This document shows, in pieces, positions 52,922 to 62,293 of a DNA stretch of 64,000 bases. This DNA comes from Cobetia sp. cqz5-12 (GTDB lineage: Bacteria > Pseudomonadota > Gammaproteobacteria > Pseudomonadales > Halomonadaceae). The notes under the pieces are model-generated. The model saw only the letters and a list, made by a program, of their open reading frames with translations. It was not told the DNA's origin and ran no database searches. The position numbers and the translations under genes are program-made. The stretch covers positions 3,395,638-3,459,637 of the forward strand of contig NZ_CP044522.1 of assembly GCF_016495405.1 (NCBI RefSeq), read 5' to 3'. Numbering within the stretch: position 1 is the first letter of the stretch; each line of letters begins with the position of its first letter.

Positions 52922-53075
52922 CTCGAGCATGTCGCCGCGCCACCCTCCCTCTTGAGACAGCGGCAGACGCCCCAATGAGACAGGGATGCCATCTCGTCCT
53001 TTTTCTCATGACCCGCATCTCGCCAGCACGCCCCACGACTCATCAACGGGGCGTCATGGCGCTTGGAGCCTGCCA

Positions 53076-53630
53076 ATGACACGCCTGCCGCATCTTGCCT
53101 TCTCTCTCGGCTTCCTCGGCCTTCTCGGCGGCTGCGCCGGAGTCCCCTCCGGCACCCAGCCCGTCGAGAATTTCGAGCTCAAACGTTACTACGGTGAATG
53201 GCACGAGATCGCCCGCCTGCCCAACAGCTTCGAGGAAGGCCTGAGCTGCGTCAGCGCCGATTACTCGCCCCGCGAGGATGGCGGCGTGCGCGTCATCAAC
53301 CGCGGCTACAACGCCGAGCAAGGGGAATGGAGCCAGGCCGAGGGTCGCGCCTACTTCACTCGGGGCAGCGAGACGGCGGCCCTCAAGGTCAGCTTCTTCG
53401 GCCCCTTCTATGGCGGCTACAACGTACTGGCGCTGGATGATGACTATCAGTGGTCGCTGGTGGCCGGCACCGATCGCGACTACCTGTGGATACTGGCGCG
53501 CGAGCCACAGCTGGATGACGGCACCTATCAGGCGCTGGTCGATCAGGCCGCCGAGCTCGGCTTCGCCACCGACGCGCTGATCAAGGTCGAGCAGGGTGTG
53601 GCATGCCCCGTCGCTGACGACGAGAGCTGA
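53076..53630 (+). CDS. blc: Outer-membrane lipocalin Blc
   Basis: A 184-residue lipoprotein. The signal peptide ends in a lipobox LGGC (Cys20). The lipocalin signature is in FELKRYYGEWHEIARLPNSF and the second conserved block in YNVLALDDDYQWSLVAGTD, read across two halves; REPQLDD closes the barrel. Blc binds lysophospholipids or fatty acids in the outer membrane and is induced by stress. The start at 53076 follows TTGGAG; the frame opens 30 codons earlier without support. Confidence 0.92.
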   Translation: MTRLPHLAFSLGFLGLLGGCAGVPSGTQPVENFELKRYYGEWHEIARLPNSFEEGLSCVSADYSPREDGGVRVINRGYNAEQGEWSQAEGRAYFTRGSETAALKVSFFGPFYGGYNVLALDDDYQWSLVAGTDRDYLWILAREPQLDDGTYQALVDQAAELGFATDALIKVEQGVACPVADDES

Positions 53631-53898
53631 TGACGCAGACGCCGGCTCTATGCTCACGGCGCAAGCTCCATCCAAGGTCTAAACCGGCGCGTGACGTTTA
53701 TATGGTGCGGACAGTCGCTTTCATCCAACCGACCTTGCATCTTGTCACGCGCGCGCGGCTCGCCAATGGTGAGCTGACAATCTTCCGGGGTAGCGCCTCG
53801 CCGAGCACGCTGCCCTGATGCCAATCGTTTGATGCTGCCGCCCAGTGCCAGTGACACCTCGCTGCACTGGGAAACTCAGTTCAGAGGGAACCCGTGCC

Positions 53899-54714
53899 AT
53901 GGATATCCAGCAGTTCTTCAGCGCCCTGTGGGATGACTACGTCGCCATGACGCCCCAGGCCCAAAAGATCCAGGATGCCTTCATCGCTGACGGCGAGACC
54001 ATCGTCAACGACCACGTCGCCTTCCGCACCTTCGATCGCGGGCCGATCACCTTGAGCGCACTGGAACCTCACCTGCTGGCGCTGGGCTACACCCGCTTCG
54101 CCCCCTATGACTTCCGCGAGAAGAAACTGCGCGCCTTCGGCTATCTGCCGCCGTCTCCCGACATGCCGCGTGTCTTCCTCTCCGAGCTGAAGTGTCATGA
54201 GCTTTCCGAGCGCGCCCAGGCGATCATCGACGGTCTGGTCAGCCAGATCTCGCCGGATGCCGCCACCCAGCCCTCCGTGCTGTGGTCGGGCCGCCTGTGG
54301 AAGGCGCCAACCTTCGAGCAGTATCAGCGCCTGATGGAAGAGAGTGAGTATGCGGCCTGGCTGTCGATCATCGGCCTGCGCGCCAACCACTTCACCATCA
54401 GCGTCAACGCGCTCAGCCATCACGACACCCTCGACAAGGTACTGACGCGCGTCGAGTCGCTGGGCCTGGGCATCAATCCGGCGGGCGGACGCATCAAGGG
54501 CTCGCCCGAGGTGCTGCTGGAGCAGGCCTCCACCCTCGCCGACCGCCAGACCTTCACCTTCGCCGGTGGCGAGGAGCATGAGATCTCCACCTGCTACTAC
54601 GAATTCGCGCGCCGCTATCCCGACGCCAATGGCGAGCTGTATCAGGGCTTCGTGGCCGCCAGCGCCGACAAGATCTTCGAATCCACCAATGTTCGCCAGG
54701 AGCCGACTGCCTCG
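53899..54714 (+). CDS. DUF1338 (HglS-like) metal-dependent oxygenase family protein
   Basis: A 272-residue protein (stop codon ends at 54717). A probable metal triad is His39 (NDHVAFRTF), His164 (ANHFTISVN) and Glu235 (CYYEFARR), the arrangement known from HglS/YdcJ, a 2-oxoadipate dioxygenase/decarboxylase of D-lysine breakdown. This protein is shorter than HglS, so its substrate may differ. GAGGGAA precedes the ATG by eight bases. Its stop overlaps the GTG start of astE (GTGA), which ties it to arginine catabolism. Confidence 0.8.
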
Positions 54715-55736
54715 TGATTGCCGACTGGCTAGACCTGACACTCGAAGGCCACGCCAGCGCCCGTGGCATGGGCCGTATCCCCGGCGGTCGCTATGAGATC
54801 GTCGCGCCCGGCGTTCTGGAGATCACCCCCGACGCCATGGGGCCCAAGGCGCGCCCGTGCGTGATCTCCGCCGGTATCCACGGCAACGAGACCGCCCCCA
54901 TCGAACTGCTCGGTGAGCTGATCGCGGGCCTGGAGAGCGGCCATCTGATCGTCGGGGCGCCGCTGCTGCTGATTCTGGGCAACCTGCCCGCCATCCGCAG
55001 TGGCGAGCGTTTCATCACCACCAATCTCAATCGGCTGTTCAAGCGCGCCGAGGCCAGCGTCACGGGCAACGACTGTCCATCCGATGATGAGCCGGCGCGC
55101 GCACGTCAGCTGATGGCGGCCGTGGATACCTTCTATGCTCGCTTCCCGCTGGCCGAGGGCTCACGCCGCCTGCACTACGACATGCACACCGCCATCCGCG
55201 ACAGCCTCTATCCGCGCTTCGCGGTGGTGCCCTTCAGTGATGGCGACGCCATCAGCGCATCGCAGTGGCCGATATTGAGCGCCGCCGGCATCCAGGCCGT
55301 GCTGCACCAGCATCAACACAGCTGGACCTTCTCGCACTATTCGCGCCACTACCATGATGCCGACGCCTTCACGCTGGAACTGGGCCAGGTACGCCCGTTC
55401 GGCGCCAACGACATGGCGGCACTCGCGCCGATGAAGGCCCTGCTCGCGGCGCTGGCGACCGGCACGGCGCCCGCCGAAGCAGCCCCACAGGACATCGACT
55501 ACTTCACGGTGGAAGTGGAACTGATGCGTCAGTCAGCCGACTTCACGCTGTGCTTCAGCGAGGAAGTCGCCAACTTCACCGCCTTCGCCCCCGGCAGCGT
55601 GGTGGCCGAAGATGCCGCCGCTGGCCCCTGCATCATCGGCGATACGCCACTGCGGGTGGTCTTCCCCAATGCCAAGGTGGAGATAGGCGCCCGCGCCGCC
55701 TTGCTGCTGGCCCCTAGCTCGACACCGACAGACTGA
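54714..55736 (+). CDS. astE: Succinylglutamate desuccinylase
   Basis: A 340-residue zinc hydrolase. Zinc ligands are His56 and Glu59 in GIHGNETAP and His158 in YDMHTAIRDS; the closing PNAKVEIGARAALLL is typical of AstE. It cleaves N-succinylglutamate to glutamate and succinate, the last step of the arginine succinyltransferase pathway. It starts at GTG overlapping the DUF1338 stop. Other ast genes are not in the window. A basic amino acid ABC transporter follows downstream. Confidence 0.92.
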   Translation: MIADWLDLTLEGHASARGMGRIPGGRYEIVAPGVLEITPDAMGPKARPCVISAGIHGNETAPIELLGELIAGLESGHLIVGAPLLLILGNLPAIRSGERFITTNLNRLFKRAEASVTGNDCPSDDEPARARQLMAAVDTFYARFPLAEGSRRLHYDMHTAIRDSLYPRFAVVPFSDGDAISASQWPILSAAGIQAVLHQHQHSWTFSHYSRHYHDADAFTLELGQVRPFGANDMAALAPMKALLAALATGTAPAEAAPQDIDYFTVEVELMRQSADFTLCFSEEVANFTAFAPGSVVAEDAAAGPCIIGDTPLRVVFPNAKVEIGARAALLLAPSSTPTD

Positions 55737-56289
55737 ACCACAAACAGCGCCGGCGTTCTGCCCGCCCACTCCCCCGCAGGGCAAATCACGACGGCGCGAT
55801 TGTACTGACGAAAGCCTTACTACAACGACAACAGGCGACCTTGATCATGAAGACGACTCCTCTACGGCCGGATAGCATCCGCGTGCGTCCTTGCACGCCC
55901 CACCAAAGTCGTAACATTCCTCCACGCCAGATAGCGGTGAACCCTGCGTTGAGCTGGTAGAATCGGCCCCCTTTCCCGTCCACGACATGCAAGCTCAGGC
56001 ATTTTTCGCCTGTTGTAGACGGCCACTGGCAACGAGAACGACGATCAATCGGACTGATCGTGAGGAACTGGCCATGCCCCTGACGGCATTCTCCGCCACT
56101 CCTCCCGTGCCACGCCTTGCCGCCTCATCACGTCTGCGTCGCGCAAGTCAGCGAGCGAGAGTGAAAGGCAGTGCCAGGCAGCCGTGCCATGTCGGCAACG
56201 AACCTGTATCCCGAGCCCGACCGCCCCGCGGCGGACTCGTGGCGTGTCATTGCCCCCAGGGCTGGCAACGTCCGGATTGGAGTAACTGC
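55737..56289 (+). promoter_or_regulatory. Long leader region of the aot operon with an Arg-rich open frame
   Basis: These 553 bases contain TAGAAT (55958-55963), a possible -10. An inverted repeat CGATCA/TGATCG (56042-56047 and 56055-56060) follows, then GAGGAA and an ATG at 56074. From that ATG an Arg-rich frame runs without a stop into aotP. It could be a leader peptide, an N-terminal extension of AotP, or chance. I favour 56290 as the AotP start because the ABC domain begins there. Confidence 0.4.
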
Positions 56290-57090
56290 ATGACCATGAG
56301 ATCTTCCGTGGCCGAGAGCCCGAGCAGCGACGCGCTGCCTCTCGAGGTCCGCAACATCACCAAGTCCTTCGGCACCAATCAGGTGCTCAAGGGCTTGTCA
56401 CTGCAAGCACGCAAGGGCGATGTCATCACCCTGATCGGTGCGTCCGGTTCCGGCAAGAGCACCTTTCTGCGCTGCATGAACCTGCTGGAGCAGCCTGACG
56501 GCGGCGATATCTTCGTGCATGGCGAGCAGATCGGCTTCAAGGAAAGCCGCCGTGGCCGAGAACCGATGGACTGGCGTCAGGTCGAGCGTATGCGCGCGCG
56601 CCTGTCGATGGTCTTCCAGGGCTTCAATCTGTGGTCGCACATGACGCTGCTGGAAAATGTCATCGAGGCGCCGATCCACGTGCTCGCCAAGCCGAAGAAG
56701 GAAGCCATCGCCCACGCACGCAGCCTGCTGGACCGCGTCGGCCTGCTCGAGCGCGCCGACTACTATCCGGCACAGATGTCCGGTGGCCAGCAGCAGCGCG
56801 GTGCCATTGCACGCGCGCTGGCGATGGAGCCGGAGGTGATGCTGTTCGACGAGCCGACCTCGGCCCTCGACCCGGAACTGGTCGGTGACGTGCTCAAGGT
56901 CATGCGAGACCTGGCCGAGGAAGGCCGCACCATGGTGGTGGTGACCCACGAGATGAGCTTCGCGCGTGATGTCTCGAGCCAGGTGGTCTACCTGCATCAG
57001 GGGCTGGTCGAGGAAGCCGGCAAGCCGGAAGACGTGCTGGGCAATCCCCAGTCGGAGCGCCTCAAGCAGTTTCTGGCGCCCAAGTACTGA
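56290..57090 (+). CDS. aotP: Basic amino acid ABC transporter ATPase, AotP/HisP-like
   Basis: A 266-residue ATPase with Walker [11 protein letters not shown]-loop in [18 protein letters not shown], signature [15 protein letters not shown], Walker [15 protein letters not shown] and switch His in VVTHEMSF. The FNLWSHMT phrase and spacing match the HisP/AotP/ArtP polar amino acid group. It powers uptake by AotQ-AotM. TTGGAG precedes the ATG. It is the first gene of aotP-aotJ-aotQ-aotM. Confidence 0.9.
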   Translation: MTMRSSVAESPSSDALPLEVRNITKSFGTNQVLKGLSLQARKGDVITLIGASGSGKSTFLRCMNLLEQPDGGDIFVHGEQIGFKESRRGREPMDWRQVERMRARLSMVFQGFNLWSHMTLLENVIEAPIHVLAKPKKEAIAHARSLLDRVGLLERADYYPAQMSGGQQQRGAIARALAMEPEVMLFDEPTSALDPELVGDVLKVMRDLAEEGRTMVVVTHEMSFARDVSSQVVYLHQGLVEEAGKPEDVLGNPQSERLKQFLAPKY

Positions 57091-57278
57091 CAAAGCGCCC
57101 TGATCAGCAGCCCCGATCACCAGCACTGTTGAATGACCCTTGGCCCATCGCTGAGCCAACCGCTCGGCCTGCGGCAAAACCCGGCACGGTGATCCCGTGA
57201 CCGGCACATGATTCAGCACCGCGAGCGCCACGCCAACGGCAGGCCTCGAGGTGTCCAAGACTTCAGGAATGACAAGCA

Positions 57279-58103
57279 ATGAAACAGTTCGCGACACGTG
57301 CCCTGCTGGGTCTCACCCTCGGTCTCTCCAGCTTCGCCATCACCACCAGCGCCGCTCAGGCGGCCGATGTGCCGGACCCGCTGCGCCTGGGCATCGACGT
57401 GCCCTACGCGCCCTTCGGCTACAAGCTGCCCAGCGGTGAGCTGACCGGTTTCGAGATCGAGCTGGGCAACGCCATCTGCGCCCAGCTCGCCACTCACTGT
57501 GAATGGACCGAGCAGGACTTCGACGGCATCATCCCGGGCCTGATGGCGCGCAAGTACGACGTCATCATGTCGGCGCTGACCATCAATCCGGAGCGTGAGC
57601 GTCAGGTGCTGTTCTCCGAGCCCTACTTCACGCCGCCGTCCGGCTGGTTCGTCAAGGCAGACAGCCCGCTGGCCGGCGCGGACAGCCTCGATGCCGAGGC
57701 CCTCAAGGGCAAGGTGATCGGCGTGCAGCGCGGCAACCTGCAGGATCACTACGTCACCGACCTCTACGGCCGCACAGCAGAAGTGCGCCGCTACACCAAG
57801 CTCGATGACCTGGTGCTGGACATGGACAGCGGCCGCGTCGATGTCGCCTTCCTGGACCTGCCGGTCGGTCAGGACACCCTGGTCAACGCCAATGACGGCA
57901 ACTTCGTCAACACCGGCAGCGCCATCAGCGAGCCGAAGAAATACTTCGGCGACGGCTTCGGCATCGCCATGAAGAAGCGCGACCGCGACCTCAAGAAGGC
58001 CATCGATGGCGCCCTGGAAGCGCTCAAGGCCGATGGCACGCTCAAGCGTCTCAACGACAAGTACTTCGCCAGCGCCGCCACTGCGTCCGACAACCACCAG
58101 TAA
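57279..58103 (+). CDS. aotJ: Arginine/ornithine-type binding protein AotJ
   Basis: A 274-residue periplasmic binding protein. The signal peptide (about 1-28) ends SAAQAAD. The mature protein opens LRLGIDVPYAPFGYKLPSGE and has LTGFEIELGNAICAQL, FDGIIPGLMARKYD and KYFGDGFGIAMKKRD, the LAO/HisJ/ArgT layout for basic amino acids. A ribosome site AGGAA lies about nine bases upstream. It is followed by the two permease genes. Confidence 0.88.
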   Translation: MKQFATRALLGLTLGLSSFAITTSAAQAADVPDPLRLGIDVPYAPFGYKLPSGELTGFEIELGNAICAQLATHCEWTEQDFDGIIPGLMARKYDVIMSALTINPERERQVLFSEPYFTPPSGWFVKADSPLAGADSLDAEALKGKVIGVQRGNLQDHYVTDLYGRTAEVRRYTKLDDLVLDMDSGRVDVAFLDLPVGQDTLVNANDGNFVNTGSAISEPKKYFGDGFGIAMKKRDRDLKKAIDGALEALKADGTLKRLNDKYFASAATASDNHQ

Positions 58104-58144
58104 GCCGCTGAACGGGTTATTCGGCGCTTCACGGGAGATTTCCC

Positions 58145-58861
58145 ATGATTGACCTACAAGGCTACGGGCCCAGCCTGCTGGAAGGTGCCTGGGTCACGGT
58201 GCAGCTGGCCGTGCTGGCCCAGCTGCTGGCCATCGCGCTGGGGCTATTGACGGCGACGGCCAAGATGTCGCGTTCCACGCCTCTGCGCTGGCTCGCGACG
58301 CTCTACACCACCATCATCCGCGGCGTCCCGGACATCGTGCTGATGCTGCTGTTGTTCTTCGGCGGTCAGATCGGCATCAACATGGTCACCGACTGGCTGT
58401 ACGACACCTATGACATCGATGTCTTCGTCAATGTCGATGAATTCACTGCCGGTGTCGTCACCATCGGCTTCATCTTCGGTGCCTACATGGGCGAGACCTT
58501 CCGTGGCGCCTTCATGGCGGTGGATGCCGGTCAGATAGAGGCCGGGCGCGCCTATGGCATGAGCGACTGGAAGGTCTTCAAGCGCATTCGCTTCCCGCTG
58601 ATGATGCGTCACGCCCTGCCGGGGCTGGGCAACAACTGGATGGTACTGCTCAAGACCACCGCCCTGGTGTCGGTGATCGGGCTGGTCGACATGGTGCGTG
58701 TCGCCAGTGAGGCCGCCAAGGCGACCCACGAGCCCTTCACCTTCCTGTTGCCGGTCGCGGCGGGCTATCTACTGATCGCCACCGTGTCCGAATGGGGGCT
58801 TGCGCGTCTCAAGAGGCGCTATAACGCCGGATTCGGGGAGGCCAGCGCATGGAACAACTGA
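58145..58861 (+). CDS. aotQ: Basic amino acid ABC permease AotQ
   Basis: A 238-residue membrane protein with about five hydrophobic segments and the EAA loop EAGRAYGMSDWKVFKRIRFP. The TIIRGVPDIVLMLLLFFGGQ block is typical of the HisQ/AotQ subunit. It pairs with AotM. GGGAGA precedes the ATG; the 3' end overlaps aotM by 13 bases and carries its ribosome site (GGGGAGG). Confidence 0.9.
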   Translation: MIDLQGYGPSLLEGAWVTVQLAVLAQLLAIALGLLTATAKMSRSTPLRWLATLYTTIIRGVPDIVLMLLLFFGGQIGINMVTDWLYDTYDIDVFVNVDEFTAGVVTIGFIFGAYMGETFRGAFMAVDAGQIEAGRAYGMSDWKVFKRIRFPLMMRHALPGLGNNWMVLLKTTALVSVIGLVDMVRVASEAAKATHEPFTFLLPVAAGYLLIATVSEWGLARLKRRYNAGFGEASAWNN

Positions 58862-59655
58862 ATGATGCGGGCCCGAGTGGCGTCATCGCCCAGCTGGGCC
58901 AGATGCTCGACGACGTGTTGAGTGACAACTACATCTTCACCGCCACCACGCTCTGGCATTACTGGGATGGACTGGTCACCACGGTACAACTGGTGTTCCT
59001 GTCACTGATCATCGGACTGGTAGTGGCCGTGCCACTGGCCATCCTGCGTGGTTCGCGCCGTCGCTGGGTGAAGATGCCGGTGTACCTGTACACCTACGTC
59101 TTCCGGGGTACACCGCTGCTGATCCAGCTTTATCTGATCTACTACGGCGTGGTGTTCTTCGACGGCTTCGACATCTCACTGGGCGTGACCAGCGTGCATG
59201 TGCCCAGCATCCAGGAGACCTGGCTGTGGGATTACTTCCGTGATCCCTTCGTGCCGGCACTGCTGGCCTTCGTGCTCAATACCGCGGCCTACACAACCGA
59301 GATCTTCCACGGCGCCATCCAGTCGACCCCCAAGGGCGAGATGGAAGCCGCCCGCGCCTACGGCATGTCACGCGGCAAGATGATGCGTCGCATCATTCTG
59401 CCCAGTGCCTTCCGTCGGGCACTGCCGGCCTACGGTAATGAAGTCATCTTCATGCTGCATGCCAGTGCCATCTGCAGTGTGGTGACGCTGCTGGACCTCA
59501 CCGGTGCCGCGCGTGACATCTACGCACGCTTCTACGCGCCCTTCGAGGCCTTCCTGTTCGTCGCCGCCATCTACCTGTGCCTGACCTTCACCATCATTGC
59601 CATATTCCGGCAATTGGAGAAACGCCTACTGGCACACTTGAAACCATTAAGCTGA
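58849..59655 (+). CDS. aotM: Basic amino acid ABC permease AotM
   Basis: A 268-residue membrane protein, the HisM/AotM partner. It has TYVFRGTPLLIQLYLIYYG and the EAA loop EAARAYGMSRGKMMRRIILP. A hydrophilic N-terminus of about 40 residues precedes the first membrane segment. It overlaps aotQ by 13 bases and is followed at once by a strong terminator, so the operon ends here. Confidence 0.9.
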   Translation: MEQLNDAGPSGVIAQLGQMLDDVLSDNYIFTATTLWHYWDGLVTTVQLVFLSLIIGLVVAVPLAILRGSRRRWVKMPVYLYTYVFRGTPLLIQLYLIYYGVVFFDGFDISLGVTSVHVPSIQETWLWDYFRDPFVPALLAFVLNTAAYTTEIFHGAIQSTPKGEMEAARAYGMSRGKMMRRIILPSAFRRALPAYGNEVIFMLHASAICSVVTLLDLTGAARDIYARFYAPFEAFLFVAAIYLCLTFTIIAIFRQLEKRLLAHLKPLS

Positions 59656-59660
59656 ACGTC

Positions 59661-59690
59661 AAAAGCGCCCTTTGGAGGGCGCTTTTTTCT
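59661..59690 (+). terminator. Terminator of the aot operon
   Basis: AAAAGCGCCCT (59661-59671) pairs with AGGGCGCTTTT after TTGG, followed by more T residues. Confidence 0.94.
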
Positions 59691-59904
59691 TATCCGGAGA
59701 TAACGACAGGAATTCATCTCGTTTAACGACCGTTTGAATTTGTCCATTGACCCTCTTCACCGCAGCCTCGGTCTGGGCTAGTGTGGAGCCACTGGCATGA
59801 CACACACCCTTATGTTCCCGACTCAGGCGACTGGTGTTCAGGAGGGAGTGTCTGATGCCACTGATCAGCCAGTATGACCAACAACAATGATGGATGGGAC
59901 TGAC

Positions 59905-60669
59905 ATGAAGAAGCTTCTGGGAATCTCCCTGCTGGGCGCAGCATTGATGGCCGGTGGCGCTCAGGCGGCCGAATCGCTGCGCATCGGCGTCGACGTGCCC
60001 TACGAGCCGATGGAATACAAGACACCCGACGGTGAGCTGACCGGTTTCGATATCGAACTGGGCAATGCCATCTGCGCGAAGATCAACCGCGACTGCGAGT
60101 GGGTCATTCAGGCGTGGGACGGCATCATCCCCGGCCTGATGGCGCGCAAGTACGACGCCATCATGTCCTCGATGACCATCAATGAGGAACGCCGCGAGAA
60201 GGTGCTGTTCTCCGACACCTACATCACCCCGCCGTCCGCCTGGTTCGCGCCGTCCGACAGCGAGCTGAGCGCCACCTCCTCCGAGGCCCTGGCCGGCAAG
60301 GCCATCGGCGTGCAGCGCGGCACCCTGCAGGACAACTACGTCACTGATCTCTATGGCAAGAATGCCGAGGTCAAACGCTACACCACCGCCGATGACCTGG
60401 TGCTGGACATGGATGCGGGTCGCCTCGATATCGCCTTCCTCGATTTCCCGGTCGGCAAGTCCACCCTGATCGACGGCGGCAACGGCAACTACAAGGCCGT
60501 GGGTGAAGTGGTCACCGAGCCCAAGAAGTACTTCGGCGACGGCTTCGGTATCGCCATGCGCAAGCGTGACAAGGACCTGGCCGAGCAGATCAACGGCGCC
60601 CTGGCCGAACTGAAGGCCGATGGCACCTACGACACCATCCATACCAAGTACTTCGGCGAAAAGAAGTAA
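59905..60669 (+). CDS. Second basic amino acid binding protein (LAO/ArgT-like)
   Basis: A 254-residue periplasmic binding protein with signal peptide ending MAGGAQAAES. It parallels AotJ over its whole length (IGVDVPYEPMEYKTPDGELT, DGIIPGLMARKYDAIMSS, KYFGDGFGIAMRKRDKD). It is a clear paralogue that presumably feeds the same permease with a different specificity. It lies beyond the aot terminator with its own gap of about 250 bases, so it can be expressed separately. The ATG at 59905 follows GGGA. Confidence 0.87.
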   Translation: MKKLLGISLLGAALMAGGAQAAESLRIGVDVPYEPMEYKTPDGELTGFDIELGNAICAKINRDCEWVIQAWDGIIPGLMARKYDAIMSSMTINEERREKVLFSDTYITPPSAWFAPSDSELSATSSEALAGKAIGVQRGTLQDNYVTDLYGKNAEVKRYTTADDLVLDMDAGRLDIAFLDFPVGKSTLIDGGNGNYKAVGEVVTEPKKYFGDGFGIAMRKRDKDLAEQINGALAELKADGTYDTIHTKYFGEKK

Positions 60670-60755
60670 GCTCATCTCAGGCGGCATGCCAGCCATGCCG
60701 TGATGTCTGCGCCATGAGATGAGCGGTAACAGACACAGGTGACATGTTCGACAAC

Positions 60756-60786
60756 AAGCCCCGTTGGCATCTGCCGCGGGGTTTTT
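60756..60786 (+). terminator. Terminator after the second binding protein
   Basis: AAGCCCCG pairs with CGGGGTTT, with an inner GGCA/TGCC stem, followed by a T-run. Confidence 0.88.
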
Positions 60787-61003
60787 GCGTTGAGGCAGTG
60801 TTCAGTGGCATTCAGACACCTGTCTTGTGACAACCCTGACACGACCTGAACAGGGTCAATCGCTCAAGCGCATGACGTGGAAACCATGCTCTCTGCACAA
60901 TTGGTGCAAATTCAGCATCAAAGCAGTGTGCTCCAAGGGGCTTATCCGTCGCAGTCAGGCTCTCTAGGATGCCGAGCATCCCATACTGCAACGGTAGATT
61001 CCC
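60787..61003 (+). promoter_or_regulatory. Promoter region of the second RND operon with an inverted repeat
   Basis: Within a 334-base gap, TGCACAATTGGTGCA (60894-60908) is a TGCAC-N5-GTGCA inverted repeat, a candidate repressor site. TTATCC (60942) and TAGGAT (60965) are spaced like a weak sigma-70 promoter. No regulator gene is adjacent inside the window. Confidence 0.4.
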
Positions 61004-62293
61004 ATGTCGAGACTGAACTCACGTCCGGCGCGCCTTCCTCGTATCGCCTCTTCCCTGCTGCTGACCCTTGGGGGTCTTCTGGCGCTCAGCGCCTGCAGCG
61101 AGGGCAGTGGTGAAGAGACAGCCAGCGCCCAACAGACACCTCCTGCGCTGGAAGTGGTTGCCGCCAGGTCGCAGCCGGTCGCGGCCTGGCACACCTACAC
61201 CACTCGTCTGGAATCCCCCCAGAGCGTGCAATTGCGCCCGCGTGTCTCCGGCGAAGTCGAAGAAGTGCTGTTCACCGAGGGCAGCCAGGTGACTGCCGGG
61301 ACGCCCCTGGTACGTCTCGACACTCGCCCCTTCGTTGCCGAGGTTCAGCGCCTGGAAGCCGAAGTCGCACGCTTCAAGGCTGAGCTGGCCAATGCCCGCA
61401 GCGAGTCCGGTCGCGCTGCCAGTCTGGTCAAGCGCAATCTGATCTCCCGCGAGGAAGCCGACTCACGCAGCACCAATGCCACTGGTCTCGATGCCCAGCT
61501 CAAGGGTGCCATCGCTCAACTCGAACGTGCCCGCCTGGACCTGGACTACGCCACCATCCGCGCCCCGATCGACGGCCGTCTGTCCAATGCGCGCATCACG
61601 CGTGGCAACACCGTGCAGGCCGGCCAGAGCGTGCTGACCACGCTGGTCGAGACCCGCCAGCTGGATGCCTACATCGACATCAGCGAGCTGACCTGGAACC
61701 AGGACTTCGCTCACGTCACCGCCGAGGATCATCTGCCGGTGGAACTGCAACTGGCCGGACAGGAGGACTTCCCCTTCCACGGCGAACTCGACTTCATCGA
61801 CAACAGCGTCGATATCGATACCGGCACCCTACGCATCGGCGCCACCTTCACCGCCGATGATGCCGCGCTGCGTCCGGGTGCCTTCGCGCGCCTGCGTCTC
61901 GCCTCACCCGAGATCCGTGATGCCGTACTGATTCCGGAACGTGCCATCGGCACCGATCTGGATCGTCAGTTCGTGCTGGTGGTCGGTGAGGACAACACCC
62001 TCGCCTACCGTGGCATCACCACTGGCCCACGCTTCGGCCCGCTGCGCGCCGTGACCGATGGTCTGGCCGCCGGTGACCGAGTACTGGCTGCGGGTCCCGC
62101 CAAGGCAGGACCCGGCATGCCGATCACCCCCAAGCTGATCGAAATGCCCGATGACGGCGCCCTCAAGTCACTCGCTGCACGTGTCTCACGCCTGCAGGCG
62201 CAGCAGACCGCCCAACAGCTGAATCAGGACAACGATCAGAACGCCGCGGAACTCGCCGAGGCCGAGCGCCAGGCAGCCGGAGGTCGTTCGTGA
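61004..62293 (+). CDS. RND efflux periplasmic adaptor lipoprotein
   Basis: A 429-residue adaptor of the AcrA/MexA family. The lipobox LSAC (Cys31) follows a hydrophobic signal. Lipoyl halves flank a helical hairpin (about 110-180), with RLDLDYATIRAPIDGRLSN at the second half; a beta-barrel and a coiled, Gln/Ala-rich tail (about 385-429) follow. It should link the next gene product to an outer-membrane channel. Its stop overlaps the permease start (GTGA). The ribosome site is weak. Confidence 0.92.
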   Translation: MSRLNSRPARLPRIASSLLLTLGGLLALSACSEGSGEETASAQQTPPALEVVAARSQPVAAWHTYTTRLESPQSVQLRPRVSGEVEEVLFTEGSQVTAGTPLVRLDTRPFVAEVQRLEAEVARFKAELANARSESGRAASLVKRNLISREEADSRSTNATGLDAQLKGAIAQLERARLDLDYATIRAPIDGRLSNARITRGNTVQAGQSVLTTLVETRQLDAYIDISELTWNQDFAHVTAEDHLPVELQLAGQEDFPFHGELDFIDNSVDIDTGTLRIGATFTADDAALRPGAFARLRLASPEIRDAVLIPERAIGTDLDRQFVLVVGEDNTLAYRGITTGPRFGPLRAVTDGLAAGDRVLAAGPAKAGPGMPITPKLIEMPDDGALKSLAARVSRLQAQQTAQQLNQDNDQNAAELAEAERQAAGGRS

